A DNA stretch of 64,000 nucleotides from a bacterium. Its GTDB lineage: Bacteria; Eisenbacteria; RBG-16-71-46; CAIMUX01. The stretch is from assembly GCA_030431975.1 (NCBI GenBank), contig JAUIHP010000002.1:186001-250000 (forward strand). The letters are read 5' to 3'. Under the pieces are notes generated by a model, which was given only the letters and a program-made list of their open reading frames with translations, made no database searches and had not been told where the DNA came from. The position numbers and the translations under genes were made by a program. Of this stretch, positions 50,701-59,485 are shown one piece after another. The stretch's first letter is position 1; the number at the start of each line of letters is the position of its first letter.

Positions 50701-53700
50701 ATGCCAAACCCAGCCACCAAGTTTCAAGTCACCCTTACAAGGCGGGATAAAGTCCTGCGCGGTGACCGAACGACTTCGAAGTTTGCTCATCCGGGTTCGG
50801 AATCCGGATTCCCGCCAAAGACCTATTCCGGTCGCAGCCATTGGCCCTTTGTTCTGTTGGTCTTCCTTGGATTGGGCCTTACGTTCGATTCGGCCCGGTC
50901 CCGCGAGGGCATCGAAGCCCCGCTCGCCCAGCAAGCTCAGGACTCCCGCACTCAACCGATGGAGTTCGAACGTCCGGACCTACCGGCAGCTGAACCCCTA
51001 GCCCCCTCGTACCGTGCCGCCGACACCCTGAGCTTCGGTTATGTCGACGGAGACGGCTTCGCTGTCCTCGGTGACATCTGGTCATTCGATCACGGCGCGT
51101 CCGATCCTCTCGAGGGTTGGTACTCCGCGGACGTGACCGCCCAGTCAGCGGCCTACTGGCGTCACATCGACGCCGCGTCCTGGAACGCCGACCCCGAACA
51201 CACGGTCGCGGTGCCGGTTCTCCGCGGCAACGGCTCGGCCTGGGTCGGCGCTTTCGGAACCGAGTCGCTCGACCTCTGCTGGGAGGGCGGACTGGGCTAT
51301 GGAAACATGTGGTGCCAACGGCTCGTCTCCCCGCTCTTCGAGCACGACGGAACGACGCCGGTCGACATCAACTGGGTCCATTTCAACGACACGGAAGAGG
51401 ACTTCGACTACACGCTCATCTATCTCGAACCCGAGACCGGCCTGCGAACGGAACTCCGGCGTTACGCGGACCTGGTCGGGACGGATCCCGATCATCCGAA
51501 TGTCCCTCCACCGGGGATGGCGGACGGAGAAACACTCACCGCCGCCGAATTTGACGGAAACAGCGAGTTTCGGATCGTCTTCGAAATGACATCCGACGGC
51601 GGATGGGCGGACTCCGACGGTTTGTACACGACCGAGTACGGTCCCGCCGCCTTCGACAACGTAGCCCTCAGCGGGATCGGACCGGATGGAACGGCGTCCG
51701 TGCTCTTCGAGTTCGAGACCGACCTCGAGGGCTGGACGGCCGAACCCTGTGCGGGAGCCGGGTCCTTCCTGGGCGTCGCTCCGCTGGCGTCGTACTCCAT
51801 CGAAGAAGCGCTCTACTGCAGCATCTCGGGCAACGTCATGGGACTCCACAACGAGGACCTCGAGCACGACAACGGACAGCGCGAACTGGCCGTGAGCCCG
51901 AGAGTCGACGTCCTGAGCGACGTAACCCCCTACTTCGGCGGTGAAGACGGGATTCCCGCCGTCCTTGCCGAGTGGTCTCAATACTCCATCCTGCCGCAGG
52001 CCAACGGAGTCTTCTATCGCCCCGGGTGGATGTACTATCCCCGGATCTGCGAACTGACGGGCAACGACGGCTGGACCAACCGAATCGGTCAGAACTCTTT
52101 CTTCTTTGTCGGCGAAGATCCGGCCTGCACGGAGAACCTCAACATCGGATCGACCGTAGACGTCCCGATTCCCCCCGATGCCGAGCAGGTACGGTTCGTT
52201 TACGAGGTCTACGCCAGTTGTGATGCGTTCTCGATCTCAGAGACGGTCTGCACGGACATGACGAACTTCACTCCGCTGATCGACAACGTTCAGATCCGGT
52301 TCACACTTCGACCGGACGCTCCGGCGATCAGTTTCGACAATGGACTCCGGTATCAGGACGGGTTCAGTCAGGGCACGATCATCAACCTTCCCCACCAACC
52401 CGGGAATGCCGACGTGACCCGAAACCGCAACTTCGGCAACACCCCTCCGATCATCTTGGGGGACTCGCTTTACGTGAGTGGTCCTCTCCCCAACAGTGAT
52501 CCCGCGACTCAGTGGGAGTCCAAGCTGTGGTTCCGTGTCCCCCGGGTCGGTCCTTCTGCGGACGCGCGCTACACCGATTGGCGTGACCGGGTTGCCGACG
52601 GCAAGAACATCGATCCCCTGCTCGCGGGCGGTGGTCCGGTCGAGTTCACCTTCGCCTTCATGGACTCTTTCGAAGTTGGACCGAACCAGGCCAACAACAA
52701 GTTCGTCTCCTACTTCCGGGAGGACGACGACGACTTCGACCCTGGCAGCGGTGACCTCTCCGATCAAAACGAGATCATTGCCGACGGGGTGCTCTTTCCC
52801 GGAACCCAGGTCGAGTACTTCGTCTCGAGCAACTACATCGGAAGTCCACAGAGTTTCCTGCTGCCGGACACGGCGGGAGGCAACTGGCTCGAGTTCGAGA
52901 TCCTCCCGTCCTGGCGGGACGACGGCGGGGTCCTGAAGTACCCCTGCACTCTCTACATCGACGTCGCGAACGATGGTGAACAATTCATCGTCCAGTCGGC
53001 GTTGGACGAACTGGGAATCGTGCACGACCGGTACGACTACCTCGATGCACTGAGCAGCTGGAGAGCCCCGATGGCTCGTCATCCCTCGGCAGGATCGAAC
53101 AACGGTTGCACTCTCTACCAGCTACTGGGGTACAAGGCCATTCTCGTCGGAACCGGAACGACGAATAGTTTTCCCCAGATGTGGCCGGATGACTACAGCA
53201 TGTTCTTCGACTGGCTGACTGCGTCGGTGTGCTCCGGTCTCAGTTCGGGCCAACTCATGGTCTTCGCCGGAAACGGGGTTTCCAATTCCATGCGCGTCAA
53301 CGGTTCCGCGCTCCTGTCCTATGCAGGTGCGTCGCACCTCGACGACTCCTACCGGGAATTCAGTGGAGATGGGAACTACTGCGTGCAGCTGGAAGCCCCT
53401 TCGTCGTCGAGCAACCTCTTCGACACGTCTCATTCGCTTGGCGACTATGACATCGATGCCTTCGGCTCCGGCTTCCCGATGGACTTTGACTTCGACGTCC
53501 TCGCTCCGATCGGAGCCGGTGTTGGGAATCGCGTCTACAAAGACGTCGATCTCGGTCTCGAGACCGGCTATTCGCAGATCGCGATCGAAGCCGGGACCTC
53601 CGGGCGCAACCACGTCATCGTCGACGGGGTCTCCTGGAGCAGCCGATCGATGCGGGATCCAGTCGAAGAATGCACGTCGGACCTGCAAAGCACGATCGAT

Positions 53701-54108
53701 GCGACGACGAATGAACTTCGGGCCATCTTCGAGTGGGCTTTCGGCGCGGGTTTCACAGAGCTCGACGATCTCTGCCAGGACTCCTGCGCCAGTTCCGACG
53801 TCGACGATGACGGCGTGTTGGTGGGACGGGCGGTCACCGGGCTTCAATCCAGTTCCCCCAACCCGTTCAACCCGCGAACACAGCTGCGTTTCTCCCTGGC
53901 CACAGAGGGCGAGGCCCGGCTCGACATCTATGATGCTTCGGGAAGGAGAGTCCGAACCCTCTTCGACGGCGTCCAGGGAGCCGGGGCTCACCAGGTAACC
54001 TGGGACGGGACGGATGAAGACGGACAATCCCTGCCCAGTGGAGTGTACTGGGCACGGTTCCGGGCCGGAGACTTCGAAGGATCGTCGAAGCTCATTCGTT
54101 TGCAGTAG
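50701..54108 (+). CDS. Large secreted protein with FlgD-like C-terminal domain
   Basis: ATG at 50701 is preceded by GAGGGAGA. The 1135-residue protein has an N-terminal hydrophobic segment (WPFVLLVFLGLGLTFDSARS, about residues 47-66) and a mature part rich in Asp, Gly and aromatic residues. Several jelly-roll or Ig-like stretches look likely (YVDGDGFAVLGDIWSFDHG, FEFETDLEGWTAEPC, VRFVYEVYASCD). A stretch from about 745 to 1000 (YPCTLYIDVANDGEQF, HVIVDGVSW) resembles flavodoxin-like or caspase-like alpha/beta folds. The final 90 residues are a FlgD/type IX-sorting-like domain (SSSPNPFNPRTQLRFSL, DASGRRVRTLFDG, SGVYWARFRAG). No enzyme family is recognised. The gene stands alone on the plus strand. 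Confidence 0.85.
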   Translation: MPNPATKFQVTLTRRDKVLRGDRTTSKFAHPGSESGFPPKTYSGRSHWPFVLLVFLGLGLTFDSARSREGIEAPLAQQAQDSRTQPMEFERPDLPAAEPLAPSYRAADTLSFGYVDGDGFAVLGDIWSFDHGASDPLEGWYSADVTAQSAAYWRHIDAASWNADPEHTVAVPVLRGNGSAWVGAFGTESLDLCWEGGLGYGNMWCQRLVSPLFEHDGTTPVDINWVHFNDTEEDFDYTLIYLEPETGLRTELRRYADLVGTDPDHPNVPPPGMADGETLTAAEFDGNSEFRIVFEMTSDGGWADSDGLYTTEYGPAAFDNVALSGIGPDGTASVLFEFETDLEGWTAEPCAGAGSFLGVAPLASYSIEEALYCSISGNVMGLHNEDLEHDNGQRELAVSPRVDVLSDVTPYFGGEDGIPAVLAEWSQYSILPQANGVFYRPGWMYYPRICELTGNDGWTNRIGQNSFFFVGEDPACTENLNIGSTVDVPIPPDAEQVRFVYEVYASCDAFSISETVCTDMTNFTPLIDNVQIRFTLRPDAPAISFDNGLRYQDGFSQGTIINLPHQPGNADVTRNRNFGNTPPIILGDSLYVSGPLPNSDPATQWESKLWFRVPRVGPSADARYTDWRDRVADGKNIDPLLAGGGPVEFTFAFMDSFEVGPNQANNKFVSYFREDDDDFDPGSGDLSDQNEIIADGVLFPGTQVEYFVSSNYIGSPQSFLLPDTAGGNWLEFEILPSWRDDGGVLKYPCTLYIDVANDGEQFIVQSALDELGIVHDRYDYLDALSSWRAPMARHPSAGSNNGCTLYQLLGYKAILVGTGTTNSFPQMWPDDYSMFFDWLTASVCSGLSSGQLMVFAGNGVSNSMRVNGSALLSYAGASHLDDSYREFSGDGNYCVQLEAPSSSSNLFDTSHSLGDYDIDAFGSGFPMDFDFDVLAPIGAGVGNRVYKDVDLGLETGYSQIAIEAGTSGRNHVIVDGVSWSSRSMRDPVEECTSDLQSTIDATTNELRAIFEWAFGAGFTELDDLCQDSCASSDVDDDGVLVGRAVTGLQSSSPNPFNPRTQLRFSLATEGEARLDIYDASGRRVRTLFDGVQGAGAHQVTWDGTDEDGQSLPSGVYWARFRAGDFEGSSKLIRLQ

Positions 54109-54192
54109 CCGGCCAAGTCGGCAGCCCGATCCATTCGTAAAGGTCATGGTTCGGGCTCGTCCGATTTGGGGCCACACTCTGGTAACGTTTGC

Positions 54193-54230
54193 ACCTCCGC
54201 AGCCATCTCAACGAAGTTGGCTGCGGAGGT
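54193..54230 (+). promoter_or_regulatory. Hairpin hiding the nat ribosome binding site
   Basis: ACCTCCGCAGCCA (54193-54205) and TGGCTGCGGAGGT (54218-54230) form a perfect 13-bp stem around a 12-base loop. The 3' arm contains GGAGGT, the ribosome binding site of nat, whose ATG is at 54236. No T-run follows, so a terminator for the upstream gene is less likely than translational control. Confidence 0.75.
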
Positions 54231-54235
54231 AAACC

Positions 54236-55054
54236 ATGGGCACACCGGACTGGATCAAACACTACCTGGATCGTATTGGTGTAAGCGATCCGGCGCCTCC
54301 CACACGAGAAACGCTCTTTCGCCTCCACCGGGCGCATCTCTTTGCCGTCCCCTTCGAGAACCTCGACATCCACGTTCCGCGGCCGATCGTGCTGCGTCCG
54401 GAAGCACTTCGGGAAAAGATCATCGACCGAAGGCGCGGCGGGTTCTGCTTCGAACAAAACGGGCTCTTCCACGATGTCCTCTCCGGTCTCGGCTTCCGAG
54501 TCCGTCGTGTAGAGGCCAACGTCTATTCCGCGGAGCGAAAGGACTTCGGCATTCCGATGAACCATATGGCCCTGATCGTCGGACTGGAAGAAGGAGACGT
54601 GCTGGCCGATGTCGGCTTCGGCGCGAGCTTCATCGATCCGTTGCCCTTGGATTCCACTGAAGTTCAAGAACAGGATGCGGGGCTCTTCCGCCTGGAAGTC
54701 GTCGGGCAAGACCCAGCTCTCGTGGGTGGTGCGGTGGCCGGGGAAAACGCTGCGCACACGCTCTTTCACTGTCGGGAACTGGGTGCGCCGGACATGCATG
54801 TCGCGTATCGCTTCTACGATCGGGCCCACGAGCTGAACGACTACGACGCGGCCTGTCACTACATGCAGACATCGCCTGAAACCCACTTCACTCAGAAGCG
54901 GCTTTGCTCGCAGTGGACACCGTCGGGTCGCTCGACTTTGACTGACAGGAAGTGGATCCAAACGGACTGGACCGGAAGAAGAGTCGAAGTGGATGTTCCG
55001 GACGACTCGGAGTTCGAGGAACGGCTCGAGTCGGAGTTCGGGATTCGTCTCTGA
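54236..55054 (+). CDS. nat: Arylamine N-acetyltransferase
   Basis: NAT transfers acetyl from acetyl-CoA to arylamines and hydrazines. The 272-residue protein has the family length and the complete catalytic triad: Cys71 in RRGGFCFEQNG, His110 in MNHMAL and Asp125 in LADVGFGA. The N-terminal LHRAHLFAVPFENLDIH also matches. GGAGGT lies at 54225-54230, but it is embedded in a strong hairpin. The natural substrate is unknown. Confidence 0.95.
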   Translation: MGTPDWIKHYLDRIGVSDPAPPTRETLFRLHRAHLFAVPFENLDIHVPRPIVLRPEALREKIIDRRRGGFCFEQNGLFHDVLSGLGFRVRRVEANVYSAERKDFGIPMNHMALIVGLEEGDVLADVGFGASFIDPLPLDSTEVQEQDAGLFRLEVVGQDPALVGGAVAGENAAHTLFHCRELGAPDMHVAYRFYDRAHELNDYDAACHYMQTSPETHFTQKRLCSQWTPSGRSTLTDRKWIQTDWTGRRVEVDVPDDSEFEERLESEFGIRL

Positions 55055-55071
55055 AGATCAGTTCGCGAAGT

Positions 55072-55548
55072 CTACAGCGGTGGCGATTCTTCATCCGGAA
55101 GCATCGACTCGTCGAGGAAGTCGGCTTCACATTCCAATTTGAACTCCCGCGTCGAGTCATCCACCACCACCACCGACAAGCGCAACTGTCGATCCGGAAA
55201 GTCCTCCGCCCGTTCCGGCCATTCCACGAGAATGATCGCGTCCCGATTCTCGGCCCAACCGGCTTCGATGGATTCGTCACCCCCGTCCAGACGGTAGAGG
55301 TCCTGATGAAGAATGGACACGTCACCCCGGTACCGATTCTCCAGGATGAACGTGGGACTGCGAACCCGTCCCTGGTAACCCAATCCCTGAGCCAGACCCT
55401 GTGCGAGCCGTGTCTTCCCCGCGCCCATGGGCCCGGAAAGTCCGACCCACAGAGGCGGACGCAGTGCTGCGGCCAAGCGGCGTCCGAGTTCGATGGTTTC
55501 CTCTTCGGAACGAGTCCGCCATTGTCGTCTCACCACCGGATGACTCAT
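55072..55548 (-). CDS. tsaE: tRNA t6A biosynthesis ATPase TsaE
   Basis: TsaE is the small P-loop ATPase of the t6A complex. The 158-residue protein shows the Walker A LSGPMGAGKTRLAQGLAQGL, the SPTFILENRYRG motif, LHQDLYRLD and VEWPER. ATG at 55548 follows the porX stop by eight bases; the frame is open further upstream but would overlap porX and lacks family likeness. Confidence 0.93.
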   Translation of the reverse strand: MSHPVVRRQWRTRSEEETIELGRRLAAALRPPLWVGLSGPMGAGKTRLAQGLAQGLGYQGRVRSPTFILENRYRGDVSILHQDLYRLDGGDESIEAGWAENRDAIILVEWPERAEDFPDRQLRLSVVVVDDSTREFKLECEADFLDESMLPDEESPPL

Positions 55549-55555
55549 GGGACGA

Positions 55556-57121
55556 CTACTTCTTGGGTGAAAGGGTCGCGACCGGCAAGACCATTTCTTC
55601 GAGCGAGACGCCACCGTGCTGAAAGCTGTTCCGGTACTGACGCTCGAACTTGTGGAAATTGGTCGGATAGACGAAGTAGTAGTTTTCTTTCGCAAACACG
55701 TAGTGCTTGATCACGCTTCCCCCAGGCAACGCATAGTCCTCCGGCTTCTTCACGTGAATCGCTTCGCGCCCGTCCACGGCCAGATTGTCGCCGTACTTGT
55801 AGCGGATCGAAGTTGCGGCGTCACGGTTGCCCTTGATCTCCGAAGCCCGTTTGCACTGGACGACCCCGTGGTCGCTCGTCACCACGACCGTCGTGTCCTG
55901 TCGCGAGAGAACCTTGAGGATTTCAAAGAGCGAAGAGTGCGTGAACCAACTCTGAAGGACGTCGCGTAGCGCCGACTCGTCCGGGGCCAACTCCTCCATC
56001 AGTGCCGATTCCGATCGCCCGTGGGCCAGCATGTCCAGGAAGTTGAAGACGATGGAGAGAAAGCGATGTTCTCCCAACGTCCCGATCTTCTTGCGAAGGT
56101 TGTTGCTCTCCTGGGGGTTCAGAATCTTGATGTACTTGTGCGAGGGATCCGCCACGCCGTGCCGGGCAAGCTGTTCATCCATCAGCTCTTTCTCGAAGAG
56201 GTTTCGCCCCTCTTCCTTCGGCGCGTCCTCCTTCCACCACTTCGGATACCTCTCGGCGATCTCTTTGGGAGTCAAGCCGGCAAAGATGGCGTTACGACTG
56301 TACGGCGTTGCCGTCGGCAGCAGCGAACAGAACAAGTCCGTTTGGATGTCGAAGTAGGGGCCCAGAAGGGGTTCGAGCACCCTCCACTGATCCAGACGCA
56401 TGCAGTCGACGATGACCAGTGCGACGCGCTTGCCCTCGGACAGATGCGGGTGAACCCAGCGTGAAAAGATGTCGTGTGAAAGCGGCGGACGCTGGTCGGT
56501 GGGGCCGAGCACCCAGTCGCTGTAGCGATCCTCGATGAAGCGGGAGAACTCGCGGTTGAGTTCGGTCTTCTGATCGAGATGGGACTGACGGAGGCTGTCC
56601 TCCTCGATGCGGCCGAGTTCCAGATCCCATCCGATGACACGCTCGTAGAGTTCGGTCCAACCATCCCATCCAAGATCGCCATGGCGGACGGAGAGAACGC
56701 GATTGAACTCTGCGACATAGTCACGGGTGCGCTGGCTGCGCATGAGAGCTTCGCTTTCGAAGACTTTCTTGATCGCGAGGTGAATCTGCGATGGATTGAC
56801 CGGCTTGGTCAGATAGTCGGAGATCTGCCGCCCCAGAGCCATGTCCATGATGTTCTCTTCTTCGGACTTGGTGATCATGATGACGGGCAGGTTCGGGTGG
56901 CTTTCCTTGATCTTCTCCAGGGCTTCCAGGCCACCCATTCCCGGCATCATTTCATCGAGAAGAACGATGTCGAACAGTTCCTCGTCCGTCTTCTCGACGG
57001 CATCGGCCCCGTTCGCCACCGGAATCACTTCGTACCCCTTCCCCTTCAGGTAGAGGATGTGGGGACGCAACATATCGATTTCGTCGTCGGCCCATAGAAT
57101 TCGTTGGCTCTTCGTCGTCAC
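55556..57121 (-). CDS. porX: PorX-type response regulator with PglZ domain
   Basis: The protein starts with a CheY-like receiver (ILWADDEIDMLRPHI, phosphoacceptor in IVLLDEMMPGMGG, MITKSEEENIMD, YLTKP). A helical linker follows, then from about residue 200 a PglZ-type phosphatase-like domain (VALVIVDCMRLDQWRVLE, FCSLLPTATPYSRNAIFAGLTP, MLAHGRSESALMEELAPDE, VVVTSDHGVVQ). This fusion is the hallmark of PorX, which controls type IX secretion in Bacteroidota. I chose GTG at 57121, with GGAGG four bases upstream; ATG at 57139 is possible. A PorY-like kinase lies two genes away on the same strand, and secreted proteins in the window carry type IX-like C-terminal domains. Confidence 0.9.
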   Translation of the reverse strand: MTTKSQRILWADDEIDMLRPHILYLKGKGYEVIPVANGADAVEKTDEELFDIVLLDEMMPGMGGLEALEKIKESHPNLPVIMITKSEEENIMDMALGRQISDYLTKPVNPSQIHLAIKKVFESEALMRSQRTRDYVAEFNRVLSVRHGDLGWDGWTELYERVIGWDLELGRIEEDSLRQSHLDQKTELNREFSRFIEDRYSDWVLGPTDQRPPLSHDIFSRWVHPHLSEGKRVALVIVDCMRLDQWRVLEPLLGPYFDIQTDLFCSLLPTATPYSRNAIFAGLTPKEIAERYPKWWKEDAPKEEGRNLFEKELMDEQLARHGVADPSHKYIKILNPQESNNLRKKIGTLGEHRFLSIVFNFLDMLAHGRSESALMEELAPDESALRDVLQSWFTHSSLFEILKVLSRQDTTVVVTSDHGVVQCKRASEIKGNRDAATSIRYKYGDNLAVDGREAIHVKKPEDYALPGGSVIKHYVFAKENYYFVYPTNFHKFERQYRNSFQHGGVSLEEMVLPVATLSPKK

Positions 57122-57139
57122 CGCGCCTCCGTGCGTCAT

Positions 57140-57431
57140 ACCGGTAGCTTGGAGAGTAGGCAAGGTCAGCTCCTGTCGCAAACATGGAAAGTCTTTGAAG
57201 AAATGGAGAGGGCGGGGCCGCGAACTGCGATTCACACTTTGATACACAGCGGGCCGACGAGCGTTCCCGACTATTGCAGCGATCGGGCGCGAATCGGTCG
57301 GCAAACGGAGCCATGCGGCCGACGCCGGACCGTCCATCACCGTGCGCCCCGGTGGGCGGCTAGAGGATCACATACCCCACGAGCGCCATGACCGCGGCTA
57401 TCTCGCGTCAGCCTCGGTGGCTACCCGGTGG
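57140..57431. other. 292-bp intergenic region upstream of porX
   Basis: This gap lies between the methyltransferase stop and porX. It holds an 11-bp tandem duplication at 57415-57436 and presumably the porX promoter. I see no other feature. Confidence 0.4.
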
Positions 57432-57436
57432 CTACC
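57415..57436. repeat. 11-bp tandem duplication spanning a stop codon
   Basis: cggtggctacc occurs twice head to tail (57415-57425, 57426-57436). The stop codon of the methyltransferase gene (cta at 57432-57434 on the plus strand) lies in the second copy. Confidence 0.9.
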
Positions 57437-58178
57437 CGCCGCCGCTGACCAAGAGCATTTCTTTGATGAACCGCGTCCGTCCAACCTGATGTTCATACCG
57501 CCCCAGGCACTGAGCGTCCCAGGAAAACGGCGGCTCGGTCAGCCGCAGCGGACGGGACTCACCGACTTGGATTTCTCCGTTGGCGGGGTACCGCTCATGC
57601 CATCGCCAGAGGCGCCGGGGGCCGCCCTTGTAGAGCTTCTTCCAATCGTTGGTGATCAGTGCCCAGTCGTGACGGTGTAAGCGAGTTCCAAACCGGTGGA
57701 TCCAGTCGGAAGGCCAGTGCTGCAGAACATCCTTGATGATGACAAGTTCGGCATCCGGCCAGTCTTCGCGGGAAAAATCGGCGCAGAGAAACCTTCGCCG
57801 AGGGCCGCCAAACTCCGCGTTCAATGACTCGACCACGCTTGGGACGATGTCGATCCCGGTGTAGTTCACGTCTCCCCAGTCAATGAGTCGACTCGAGGCC
57901 CAATCCCCGCAACCGAGGTCGACGACGGAACGGACCTCCTTCTCCCGCAGGAGTCGGGTCAATGTCTCGCGGTATTCCTGCGTATTGGCCGGATCGGAAC
58001 CGGGGCCGCTGCGGGAAGCCTGGTCGCTTCCATCGGTCCACGCCTTCTCGGAATAGATCCCGGAGAACACATCTCGAGACGGCCTCGGGTTCGAGGTCGT
58101 AGACGAATTCGGATTGGGGTTCGTCGACTTCCGGTTCAACGGGCTACGTAGGGAAAGAGATCGCCATTGTCGTTCCAC
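57432..58178 (-). CDS. Class I SAM-dependent methyltransferase
   Basis: The protein has the Rossmann signature VVDLGCGDWASSRLID, an acidic second strand YTGIDIVPSVVE, and LVIIKDVLQHWPSD as motif IV. This points to a small-molecule or sugar methyltransferase. The N-terminal 35-40 residues are low-complexity and overlap the 3' end of the histidine kinase gene by 35 bases; an internal GTG at 58070 (before FSGIYSEKAW) is a plausible alternative start. Substrate unknown. It lies between porX and its kinase and may simply be co-transcribed. Confidence 0.8.
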   Translation of the reverse strand: MERQWRSLSLRSPLNRKSTNPNPNSSTTSNPRPSRDVFSGIYSEKAWTDGSDQASRSGPGSDPANTQEYRETLTRLLREKEVRSVVDLGCGDWASSRLIDWGDVNYTGIDIVPSVVESLNAEFGGPRRRFLCADFSREDWPDAELVIIKDVLQHWPSDWIHRFGTRLHRHDWALITNDWKKLYKGGPRRLWRWHERYPANGEIQVGESRPLRLTEPPFSWDAQCLGRYEHQVGRTRFIKEMLLVSGGG

Positions 58179-59412
58179 GGCCCGGCGCCGACTTCTCGAC
58201 CCAGATCTTGCCGCCGTGGTAGTCCTCGACGATGCGCTTGGCCAGCGTCAGGCCCAATCCCCAACCGCGGGTCTTGGTCGTGAAGCCGGGACTAAAGATT
58301 TGCCGTGCTTCCTTCGAAGTCATGCCGCGTCCGCGGTCGGTGATTCGCACCATCACCGACTCGATGTCCTTCCGATAGACGACATCGACATCGATCGAAC
58401 CGCGCCGGTCGTCTGTGGCGTCGACTCCGTTCTTGAGCACGTTCTCTACGACCCACTCGATGAGTTCCTTGTTGATGCTGACCGGAGGAACGAGGTCATA
58501 CCGTTCGCGAATCTCGATGTCCTTGCCGAGATGAGGAATCCGTCGCCGGAAATAGCGCACCGCCTCGGAAACGATGGGAGCCACGTCGGCGATTTCCAGA
58601 CGCGGCATCGATCCGACCTGACCGAAGCGGGTCGCCACCTTTTGCAGACGTTCAGCGTCGGACTCCATCTCGTCGAGCATCTCGCCGAAGAACTCCTTCG
58701 GAAGCTCGATCGTGTCCTTGTCCTCGTCGTTTTCGAGTTGCCGCTCGCGAAGGAGCTCTACCCAACCCAGAAGCGAAGAGATCGGCGTCCCGAGCTGATG
58801 GGCCGTCTCTTTGGCCAGGCCGATCCAAATCGCACGCTGCTCACTGGTCTGAATGCTGCGATAGCCGAGGTAGCCCAGCCCGATGAAGAGAAGGATGCCG
58901 GCGAACTGTAGAAGAGGAATCCAGCGCAATTCGCGGACAAGTGCGGTCTCGCCGTAGTAGACGTAGCCGAAGGTTTGCTCTCCGCTTGGGGTGAGGATGC
59001 GAACGGGCTCATTGTGCGCCGCATACTCGTCGCGAATCGCGAGAAGCTCGGCGAGAAGCCCTTCCGTAGGGGGATTCTCCGGATCCATCTGGGCGCTGGT
59101 GTCGAGGTCGATGGCATCGAACTTCTTGTCGACCAGCCGCCAGACGAACGGCCGGCCCTCGGCGTCCGTCAGAATGACCGGAACGTCGGCCTCGTTGACC
59201 ACTTCCTCGTAGATCCGCCGCACCTGGGGGTTCTCGATCGCCGGAAGCGTCGCCTCGGCCGTGAAGCGGGCGACCAACGTCGCGACGTCGCGGGACTGCT
59301 CGTTGAGCTTGCTGATCTGGCGATTGGTGTAAAGAACGCCTGCCGTGACGAGAAGCAGGGCTCCGACGATGAGATAGGTCTTGAGAAGAAGAGGAAGATT
59401 TCTCTGAGCCAC
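58144..59412 (-). CDS. PorY-like sensor histidine kinase
   Basis: The 422-residue kinase has two membrane segments (LLKTYLIVGALLLVTAGVLY at about 9-28; WIPLLQFAGILLFIGLGYLG at about 163-182) flanking an extracytoplasmic sensor. The H box is IGLAKETAHQLGTPISSLLG, and the ATPase domain shows VVENVLKNGVDAT (N box), ITDRGRGM (G1) and TTKTRGWGLGLTLAKRIVE (G2). The AHQLGTPISSL form is shared with PorY kinases that partner PorX. The pair being two genes apart supports this assignment. Confidence 0.87.
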   Translation of the reverse strand: MAQRNLPLLLKTYLIVGALLLVTAGVLYTNRQISKLNEQSRDVATLVARFTAEATLPAIENPQVRRIYEEVVNEADVPVILTDAEGRPFVWRLVDKKFDAIDLDTSAQMDPENPPTEGLLAELLAIRDEYAAHNEPVRILTPSGEQTFGYVYYGETALVRELRWIPLLQFAGILLFIGLGYLGYRSIQTSEQRAIWIGLAKETAHQLGTPISSLLGWVELLRERQLENDEDKDTIELPKEFFGEMLDEMESDAERLQKVATRFGQVGSMPRLEIADVAPIVSEAVRYFRRRIPHLGKDIEIRERYDLVPPVSINKELIEWVVENVLKNGVDATDDRRGSIDVDVVYRKDIESVMVRITDRGRGMTSKEARQIFSPGFTTKTRGWGLGLTLAKRIVEDYHGGKIWVEKSAPGRGTTMAISFPT

Positions 59413-59485
59413 GCCTACCGCCCGTCCTTCACCGCAGAGAATTGAAACAAACGATCTGCCACGCTAGCACACCCCCGAACAGCCG

